A DNA stretch of 64,000 bases. Source: a bacterium. Lineage in GTDB: Bacteria; Patescibacteria; ABY1; JAGPKW01. Made by a program: the position numbers and the translations under genes. The notes under the pieces are model-generated. The model worked only from the letters and a program-made list of their open reading frames with translations, did not search any database and was not told the origin of the DNA. Positions 37,632 to 44,216 of the stretch are shown here, piece by piece. The DNA lies in NCBI GenBank assembly GCA_021780535.1, contig JAJXYN010000009.1, forward strand, positions 124,001 through 188,000, given 5' to 3'. Numbering within the stretch: the first letter of the stretch is position 1; every line of letters starts with the position of its first letter.

Positions 37632-37944
37632 ATCCACTTTTTACTTCATATAACTTAAACAATATTTAGATCCGCCTTCGTCAAGACTACGGCGAATACA
37701 ATCCGCCTTTGCTAAGGCTATGGCGAATACAATCCGCCTTCGTCAAGACTACGGCGGGTAACCAGCTTTCACTAAAGTTTCAGCTGGTGAAAGAGGAGAG
37801 AGATTTTTTAAATCTCAGCTCCAAAAAATTACATGCAAATATTGATTGTGTAAGATTTATCTTACAACTATTACTACAACGTCTTTTTAAGGCGCTGAGA
37901 TTTAGCAATATTGTTTTTATTTTTATATGAAGTAAAAAATGGAT
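37632..37944. mobile_element. 313-bp MITE-like element with terminal inverted repeats
   Basis: ATCCACTTTTTACTTCATAT-AA (37632-37653) recurs inverted at 37923-37944 with one mismatch in 22. Inside the ends a further 9-bp pair AACAATATT (about 37660) and AATATTGTT (about 37908) continues the panhandle, and weaker complementarity extends beyond. The interior holds three 31-bp tandem units, AAATCTCAGC/GCTGAGATTT (37810 and 37895) and a GTAAGAT/ATCTTAC hairpin. No ORF of substance. It could be a MITE or a large structured RNA; a target-site duplication is not clear. Confidence 0.5.
37671..37757. repeat. 31-bp tandem repeat built on the CCGCC...GGCG palindrome
   Basis: Three copies begin at 37671, 37702 and 37733, a fixed 31-bp period. 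Each has TCCGCCTTCGTCAAGACTAC then GGCGAATACAA or a variant. The middle copy differs by TTTGCTAAGGCTAT. Each copy alone can fold, CCGCC with GGCG(G). It lies inside the 313-bp element. Confidence 0.8.
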
Positions 37945-38063
37945 GTTAAATTAAATTATTAATTAACTTATTGATAGTCATCGTTGAGAAATTTTAAAAC
38001 TGAAAAACTGAAAAATTCAAAACAATTTTTAGATACTTAATGAACGTAGTGAATATAATTATC

Positions 38064-38083
38064 TTATACTCTTTAGAGTATAA
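38064..38083. promoter_or_regulatory. Palindromic operator candidate upstream of the TrmB-type gene
   Basis: TTATACTC-TTTA-GAGTATAA, 8-bp perfect arms, 26 bp before the start codon, with a TATAAT at 38054-38059 just upstream. Archaeal TrmB operators have TACT-N-AGTA type dyads; this one contains TACT-N6-AGTA. Autoregulation is inferred. Confidence 0.5.
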
Positions 38084-38108
38084 AACATCTAAATTTTAAA
38101 ACTGAAAT

Positions 38109-38861
38109 ATGTACAAAGATGTATTTATCGAACTTGGATTAAGCGATAATCAGGCCATTATTTATGAATATTTATTAAAAAATGGTGCTCAAACTGCAGG
38201 GAATATAATAAAAAATACCCCATTAAAAAGGGGTTTAGTTTACAATATCTTAGATGAATTATGCGAAAATAAGCTAATTACTAAAAAAATTAATAAAAAT
38301 AATAAAGTTGCTGTATTTTCCCCTGAACATCCAGAAAAATTAAGAGAATATTTAGAAAACAAAGAAAAAGCCTTAGGTAAGGCTAAAAATACGCTAGAAA
38401 GCAATTTATCCTCTATTATTTCTGATTTTAATCTTGTTAGTAATAAGCCTGGGGTGAGATTTTTTGAGGGAGATGAGGGTATAAAAAAAATTGCAGAAGA
38501 CATGTTAAAGTCTAAAACTCCTATATATACTTATATGGACATGAATAGTGTTAGTAAATTCATACATGATATTGATAAATATTTTGAAAAAGAAAAAATT
38601 AAAAAAGGTTTAAAACAAAAAATACTAGTAATAGATTCCAAAATAGCTCATAAAGAGACTAAAAGTCCTAATGATAAAATTACTGAAGTGAAATACATAA
38701 AAATGAAACCTTTTAAATCTATTACTGAGATATACGACAACAAAATAGTTTTTATCAGTCTATCCGAAGACCAAAAAAGTAAAGTAAGTATAATTATAGA
38801 GGATAAACAAATATATGAAATGCAAAAATCTTTATTTGAATCTTATTGGGACATGGTTTAA
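38109..38861 (+). CDS. TrmB-family transcriptional regulator
   Basis: 250 aa. The N-terminal winged helix (YKDVFIELGLSDNQAIIYEY, then TPLKRGLVYNILDELCENKLI) matches TrmB/sugar-specific regulators, and the following coiled-coil dimerisation helix (about 80-110) and ligand-type domain (GVRFFEGDEGIKKIAEDML) fit the family. The effector is unknown. Its last 4 nt overlap tail to tail with the convergent 617-aa gene. A palindrome lies in its promoter. Confidence 0.88.
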   Translation: MYKDVFIELGLSDNQAIIYEYLLKNGAQTAGNIIKNTPLKRGLVYNILDELCENKLITKKINKNNKVAVFSPEHPEKLREYLENKEKALGKAKNTLESNLSSIISDFNLVSNKPGVRFFEGDEGIKKIAEDMLKSKTPIYTYMDMNSVSKFIHDIDKYFEKEKIKKGLKQKILVIDSKIAHKETKSPNDKITEVKYIKMKPFKSITEIYDNKIVFISLSEDQKSKVSIIIEDKQIYEMQKSLFESYWDMV

Positions 38862-40711
38862 GCTGCCTCACTAAAAATTTCTGTTTTTACTTCCTGTCTT
38901 TCTATATCTTTTTCTAAAATTAAATAAATAAAGTTGTTATATTTTATTGATCTTGTGATGCAATAACTATTTTTATTTATTTCGCTTTCCAGCAAATCTA
39001 GATTATTCTCCATAGCTTCTTTTGTTGTTTGTTCTTTAAATTCCAATATTTTAAAACCCTCTCCACCCAGAGATATTTCTATTTGTTTTATAATTTCTTC
39101 TTCTGTTGTTTTTCTAAATTTCCATTTTTTATTTTTTTGAACTTTTATATCAACTGTATTTTCTCTTCCTTTTTGTTGATTTTTATTGATTTTATTTATA
39201 ACAAAATCATATGAAGGTTTTAAATACTCTTCACACATCTCAATAAATGCATCTGCGTATATATCGTCTGTCTCTCTTTTAAAAACAGTATCTACTAAAG
39301 ACTTTGCTATACCATAGCCATCAGACCTTGCACTATAATGATTTGCGAATTTTACTCTTTCTTCTTTTTTTGTAAAAGTAAAAAATACTATAATCTTATA
39401 TTTTCCTTCTTTGTTTTTTAATTTATATTGAAATATCTCTGAATTATTACCACCAAATAATATTTTATCAATTAGAGTATTTAATAATTCTTTAATTTCT
39501 ATAGATGAGTGTTTTTTTGAAAAACTATTATAACAAATACTTAACATTTCTATTACCTCCTCTATTTTGTCCTTTTCTTCTTGACTAAGCTCTTCTTTAA
39601 AATGTTCTTTTATAAAATTATCTGGGTTCAAGAATGGGTTCTTTTTTAAATCTATATCATTTATAATTTGTTTTAAATAATTTGATAGTTTATTTTTAAT
39701 TTCATTTTTATTTATCTCCTTAGAAAATTCTACCGATGTTTGAGATATAAAATCAACGCCCTCTAATTCATTGAAATCTATATCGACACCACTTTGTCTC
39801 ATGGTTTTGTACACATTACCCCGAAATTCTATTTCGGCTTCATATTTTTTTAATAAGCTTTGTATTTTATATATATCTTTTTTTTCTACAGATTCAGAAA
39901 ATTCTAATAATATATTTGCACCTTTTCTTAGAATATTTTTAACTATATTATTTATTTGTTCATCTTTTAATTCTATTTTTTTATCTTTAAATATGCTTTG
40001 TAATTCTTCTCTGATATTTTCTGCTCTATCTATTAAATTTGAATATATTTCAAATATTTCATCTGCATTTTCTAGTTCGCCTAATTCTAATATTTTATCC
40101 CCAAATTGTTCCCCTAATTCGTCTAGAGATAAGAAGGTTTTAAATCTTAAATTTTTATTTACATTTAAATAATCTTTATTTTGATATTTTAAAAATTTTT
40201 TTAATTTAAAATAATCATTTGAAAAATAATTTTCTCTGCTTTTTTTAAAAAAATTTAGAAATTGAACTTGCGTTTCTATACTGTGCAACCTTAATTTTAT
40301 ACCAAGTTCTTTTTCGGCAAAAATAAAAATTCTCAGATCATAAAGCTCTTTTATCTTTTCTTCTTTTATTTTCTTAACAACAACTTTATGATTTGTATGA
40401 AGATCTGAAAAGTATTTTTGTTTATACTTACTACTTAAATTTGGTATATAAGTATAGAAAATTGGTTCATTGTCTTTATATAAAATTAAAATATTATTGT
40501 TCACTAAAACCGGGAAATCATAATCAAATTTTTCTTGAAGTTCTTTATCTTCACAAAAAATTTTTGCATCTTTAATAAATTCTTTACTAAGTGGAATCTC
40601 TAAAAAATTTTGGAAATTTTCCATACTAAAATAAGATGCTAATGATCCATAATTTAAATCATCAATATCATTATCAATGTTATCAATTTTTACTTTTGAG
40701 AATTTTTCCAT
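38858..40711 (-). CDS. Large hypothetical protein, unrecognised
   Basis: 617 aa, soluble, Lys/Glu/Asn-rich, with no signal peptide or membrane helix. The middle (about 215-400) is predicted helical. A better-ordered C-terminal third contains YKIIVFFTFTKKEERVKFAN followed by HYSARSDGYGIAKSLVDTVF and CEEYLKPSYDFVI, which reads like a folded catalytic or binding domain I do not recognise. The only neighbour relation is convergence with the TrmB-type gene. No function proposed. Confidence 0.6.
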   Translation of the reverse strand: MEKFSKVKIDNIDNDIDDLNYGSLASYFSMENFQNFLEIPLSKEFIKDAKIFCEDKELQEKFDYDFPVLVNNNILILYKDNEPIFYTYIPNLSSKYKQKYFSDLHTNHKVVVKKIKEEKIKELYDLRIFIFAEKELGIKLRLHSIETQVQFLNFFKKSRENYFSNDYFKLKKFLKYQNKDYLNVNKNLRFKTFLSLDELGEQFGDKILELGELENADEIFEIYSNLIDRAENIREELQSIFKDKKIELKDEQINNIVKNILRKGANILLEFSESVEKKDIYKIQSLLKKYEAEIEFRGNVYKTMRQSGVDIDFNELEGVDFISQTSVEFSKEINKNEIKNKLSNYLKQIINDIDLKKNPFLNPDNFIKEHFKEELSQEEKDKIEEVIEMLSICYNSFSKKHSSIEIKELLNTLIDKILFGGNNSEIFQYKLKNKEGKYKIIVFFTFTKKEERVKFANHYSARSDGYGIAKSLVDTVFKRETDDIYADAFIEMCEEYLKPSYDFVINKINKNQQKGRENTVDIKVQKNKKWKFRKTTEEEIIKQIEISLGGEGFKILEFKEQTTKEAMENNLDLLESEINKNSYCITRSIKYNNFIYLILEKDIERQEVKTEIFSEAA

Positions 40712-40836
40712 ATTTATTTATATTATTCACATTCTATCATAAAATCACAATCTTTTTAACTTATATACTTATCCACAGAAAAATTAATTAGAAATTAATA
40801 GGTACTCTGCTAGAATACATCTATTATAATTTTCAT

Positions 40837-40863
40837 TAGGTGTCAGGCGTGCCAGACACCTAC
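40837..40863. repeat. GC-rich palindromic repeat upstream of recQ
   Basis: AGGTGTCAGGC-GT-GCCAGACACCT: 11-bp arms with one mismatch, right edge CCTACAAAAG, like the polA repeat (18361-18392). It ends 25 nt before the recQ ATG, within its leader. Confidence 0.6.
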
Positions 40864-40887
40864 AAAAGAATAATTAAATTATTATTT

Positions 40888-42648
40888 ATGCTAACAAAAG
40901 CTATTGAAACTTTACAAAATTATTTTGGATATTCTGTTTTTCGTCCCGGGCAAACTGAGGTTGTTCTTAGTATTTTAGAGAAAAAAAATACTATTGCTAT
41001 TATGCCTACTGGTGCTGGTAAGTCTATTTGCTATCAAATTCCAGCTCTATGCTTTGATGGTGTTACTATTGTTATATCTCCTCTTATTGCTCTAATGAAA
41101 GATCAAGTTGATACTTTAATATCTAAAAATATCCCTGCTACTTTTATCAATAGTTCATTATCTCTTGAGGAAGTTGTTTGTAGAATTGAGGGTATTAAAA
41201 GTGGACTTTATAAGATTATTTATGTTGCCCCAGAAAGACTTACTAATCCTTATTTTATAAACGACTTGAAACAATGTAATATTTCTATGATAGCCGTGGA
41301 TGAAGCTCATTGTATTTCACAATGGGGACATGATTTTCGCCCTTCTTATACTAAAATTAAATCTTCTATTGATAAAATTGCTGAAGGAAAAGAAATGCCT
41401 GTTATCGTAGCTCTTACTGCCACTGCCACTATTGAAGTTAAAGAAGATATTATTAAACAATTACAAGTAACGGATCCTAATATTTTTGTTTCTGGTTTTA
41501 AAAGAGATAATCTTGAAATTATTTGCGTGAATACAAAGAATGACACTGATAAAATCACTAAAATTATAAATATTTCAAAAAAAATATCTGGCCCAAAACT
41601 TATTTATGCAACAACCAGAAAAAGTGTTGAGGATATTTTTGAAAATTTAATTACAAGTGGTATTCCAACTTTACAATATCACGCTGGAATGACACCAGAA
41701 GAAAGAAAAGTTGCTCAAGATGTTTTTCTTAGTGGTAGATGTAATTGTATGGTATCTACTAATGCTTTTGGTATGGGTATTGATAAATCCGATATTAGAT
41801 TAATAATACATTGTAACATGCCTGGATCTATTGAGGCTTATTATCAAGAAATTGGACGTGCTGGTCGTGATGGTAAAAAAAGCTCTTGTGTTCTTCTTTA
41901 TGGGACATACGACAGATATACACATGAATTTTTTATTAATAACGAAAACCCTTCAAAAAAAAATATTGAGGAAGTATATTTTGTCTTGCTTAATAAATCT
42001 ATGGCTGATAATAAAGATGAAGTATCTATCACTACAAGTGAAATAATGTGTGGTGTTAGTGAGAGTATAAGCGATATGGCGCTATCATCATGTCTTAAAG
42101 AACTTGAAAAACATGAATTAATAAAAAGATTGGGTGATGCAAATAGCGAAATAAAAATAAAAATACTTGATACTTTTGATAATCAAATAAAAAAAATTAG
42201 TTCTAGAGCAAAAACTCAACAAGAATTTCTTATTACATTGAGGCGTGAATTTGAATTAGAAAATAAAGATCAAGAAATTGAATTTGAATTAGAAAAATTT
42301 GTAGAAAAAATTGGCATAACTAGAGATAATATTTTGAGAACTATTAATGTTTTGAACAAAGCTGGAATTATAGAATATACACCAGCTAAAAAAGGAAGAC
42401 TTATTAAAATTCTTAAAAAAGAAATTATTCTTGGACTTAATGATGAAGATTTAGAAGATAAGAAAGAGAGAGCTTTAACAAAATTAAATGTTATGGAAGA
42501 GTATTGTTTATCAAGTGTTTGTCGTCATAAATTTATTCTTGGTTATTTTGGAGATAATTTAGAACATGTTGAAGATGATTGTTTTATGTGTGATAATTGT
42601 CTTAAAAAAAGAATAAAAAAAAATAGTGATAGTAAATCTCCGTTTTAA
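40888..42648 (+). CDS. recQ: ATP-dependent DNA helicase RecQ
   Basis: 586 aa from the ATG at 40888. An in-frame GTG at 40840 would begin inside a palindromic repeat, so I reject it. Walker A MPTGAGKS (39-46) and DEAH box AVDEAHCISQWGHDFR are present, as are motif V/VI STNAFGMGIDK and QEIGRAGRDG. The RecQ zinc cluster (YCLSSVCRHKFILGYFG ... CFMCDNC) is at the far C-terminus, after winged-helix-like sequence. No HRDC domain. It unwinds DNA 3'-5' in recombination and repair. Its stop overlaps the end of the convergent protease-like ORF. Confidence 0.93.
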   Translation: MLTKAIETLQNYFGYSVFRPGQTEVVLSILEKKNTIAIMPTGAGKSICYQIPALCFDGVTIVISPLIALMKDQVDTLISKNIPATFINSSLSLEEVVCRIEGIKSGLYKIIYVAPERLTNPYFINDLKQCNISMIAVDEAHCISQWGHDFRPSYTKIKSSIDKIAEGKEMPVIVALTATATIEVKEDIIKQLQVTDPNIFVSGFKRDNLEIICVNTKNDTDKITKIINISKKISGPKLIYATTRKSVEDIFENLITSGIPTLQYHAGMTPEERKVAQDVFLSGRCNCMVSTNAFGMGIDKSDIRLIIHCNMPGSIEAYYQEIGRAGRDGKKSSCVLLYGTYDRYTHEFFINNENPSKKNIEEVYFVLLNKSMADNKDEVSITTSEIMCGVSESISDMALSSCLKELEKHELIKRLGDANSEIKIKILDTFDNQIKKISSRAKTQQEFLITLRREFELENKDQEIEFELEKFVEKIGITRDNILRTINVLNKAGIIEYTPAKKGRLIKILKKEIILGLNDEDLEDKKERALTKLNVMEEYCLSSVCRHKFILGYFGDNLEHVEDDCFMCDNCLKKRIKKNSDSKSPF

Positions 42649-43184
42649 TATTTTATTTTAATAACCATATTATTTATAAAATTATATATTATATTGTTTG
42701 ATAAATAATATAATATAATTGCATATATCAAATCTAGATAAACAACGCTTAACCATTGAAATATATACAATATTATTACAAAAGGATAACCTATTATTGC
42801 TAATGGATTTTTAAATATATTTTTGTTTGTATCATGAAATAAATTTTTTGCGTCTTGTTTACTTGGAAAACAATTTATTGCTGTTGATATTCCTAACCAT
42901 ATTAAAATTATTGCTAAATTTCTATTTTCAAAAAATATATTTTTTGAAATTGTAAATAAAATTATTGATAATATTGTCCCAAAAATAAATGGTCCCGTTG
43001 ATATTAATAATCCTTGTAAAAATCTTTTTGGCTTTTCATGTTCTACATATCCTGATGGATTTCCAAATCTAAAATAACAAACTTTAAAAACTCTAACTCC
43101 GGTTAAGTGACAAAATATTTGATGACCTAATTCATGAAATATTACTCCAGGGAATGATAATAAATATATAATTTTCTTAACATT
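42645..43184 (-). pseudogene. Membrane metalloprotease-like (M50-type) ORF without a standard start
   Basis: An open frame of 179 codons lacking ATG/GTG/TTG near its N-terminus. It encodes FPGVIFHELGHQIFCHLTG, a HELGH zinc-protease motif, followed by VCYFRFGNPSGYVEHEKP, hydrophobic segments and CFPSKQDAKNL with a possible third zinc ligand. This resembles site-2/M50-like membrane peptidases. An ATG at 43181-43183 is in another frame; one extra base just after it would restore M-x-K-K-I-I-Y-L-L. So this is a start-codon frameshift, an ATT-initiated gene or a sequencing error. The remaining frame is intact, arguing that it is, or recently was, functional. Confidence 0.6.
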
Positions 43185-43241
43185 TTAATATTATTTAAAA
43201 TACAATATAATTATCATATCATAAATTGTTTTATAATAAAT

Positions 43242-43826
43242 ATGACAAAATTATTTTTAAAAAAATTAAATATTTTAAAACAACATGGAATTGAAAATAA
43301 AATTCCAAATATTTCTTATGAAATTGGAATGTTTTTAAATATGATTATTAAAAATAAAAATATTAAAAATGTCTTAGAGATTGGGACTGCAAATGGTTAT
43401 TCTACTATATGGATGGCTGAAGCATTAAAAGCAACTGGTGGCATGATAACAACTTTTGAAATTTCTATCCCATCTTATAAAGAGGCTCAAGAAAACTTTA
43501 AGAAATTTAAATTAAATAAATATATTGATTCTATATTCGAAGATTTTTTAAAGGAGGATAAAATATTAAAAAATAAAAATATTAAAAAGTTTGATCTTAT
43601 TTTTATTGATGGACAAAAAAATAAAACTTTAGATTTTTTTAATAAAGCTAAAAAATTATTAAAAGATGGTGGAATTATTATTGTTGATGATGTTATAAAA
43701 TTTAAAAACAAAATGTCTGAATTTTATAAATATATTGAAAAGCAAAATAAATTTTATTATATTATTTTACCTATTGATATTGATGATGGAATTATGATGA
43801 TAATAAATAAAAAATTGCATAAATAA
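43242..43826 (+). CDS. Class I SAM-dependent O-methyltransferase
   Basis: 194 aa. Motif I VLEIGTANGYSTIWMAEAL and a following acidic residue (TTFEIS) form the SAM site; IFIDGQK and GGIIIVDDV match the caffeoyl-CoA O-methyltransferase (Methyltransf_3/24) family. The substrate is unknown; bacterial members methylate catechols or hydroxylated metabolites or, as TrmR, tRNA. Single-gene plus-strand unit. Confidence 0.88.
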   Translation: MTKLFLKKLNILKQHGIENKIPNISYEIGMFLNMIIKNKNIKNVLEIGTANGYSTIWMAEALKATGGMITTFEISIPSYKEAQENFKKFKLNKYIDSIFEDFLKEDKILKNKNIKKFDLIFIDGQKNKTLDFFNKAKKLLKDGGIIIVDDVIKFKNKMSEFYKYIEKQNKFYYIILPIDIDDGIMMIINKKLHK

Positions 43827-43858
43827 AAAATACGGAAAAATTATTCCGCAGTTTTTAT
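43826..43858. terminator. Bidirectional terminator
   Basis: CGGAA-loop-TTCCG with flanking A and T runs between the methyltransferase and the convergent 95-aa gene. Confidence 0.65.
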
Positions 43859-44142
43859 TTATTTTGTTTTGCTAATTCTTGTATTTCTCTAATTTTCTCT
43901 TCATTTTTTTTTGCTATATAAAAAACAAATTCCCCGAATTTATCTTCTTCTTGCAACATGTAATTACCTGTTTCGCAAGCTTCTGTTGGATTTTCTAGAC
44001 ATTCTTCTTGTGATGGTTTGAAATATGATTCATAAACAAATCTTACATCTTCTGAAGATAAATTTAAAATCTCTGATGCTTTTTTATAAACTTCTTTTCT
44101 ACTTATTTCACCGTCTTTATATTTTTTGTATATTGATTCCAT
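43855..44142 (-). CDS. Small hypothetical protein
   Basis: 95 aa, acidic, helical, with two cysteines (ECLENPTEACETG). Not recognised. N-terminal ESIYKKYKDGEISRKEVYKK and a predicted helix at the C-terminus. It is downstream of leuS going leftward's opposite end only in position (minus strand, 74 bp after the leuS stop), so it may be read from the leuS transcript. Confidence 0.55.
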   Translation of the reverse strand: MESIYKKYKDGEISRKEVYKKASEILNLSSEDVRFVYESYFKPSQEECLENPTEACETGNYMLQEEDKFGEFVFYIAKKNEEKIREIQELAKQNK

Positions 44143-44216
44143 ATTAATTTAAGTTAAAATTTATTTTTCACACTTAGTGTCAAATAAATTAATCTGACAT
44201 TTATGTTTAGTATATA

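Noticed and set aside
37671..37757. CRISPR array
   Set aside because: The 31-bp period has no unique spacers; only ~6 bp separates the repeated palindromes and there are three units and no cas genes.
37709..37930. 73-aa ORF on the plus strand
   Set aside because: It is made of the tandem repeats and hairpins of the 313-bp element and resembles no protein.
33655..38108. Prophage or integrated plasmid
   Set aside because: No integrase, phage structural genes, replication protein or attachment repeats are visible; the region has surface-glycan genes and repeats only.
40769..40777. Perfect DnaA box (TTATCCACA) and others at 37601-37609 and 8658-8666
   Set aside because: Isolated single copies in AT-rich gaps, expected by chance; not clustered as in an origin.
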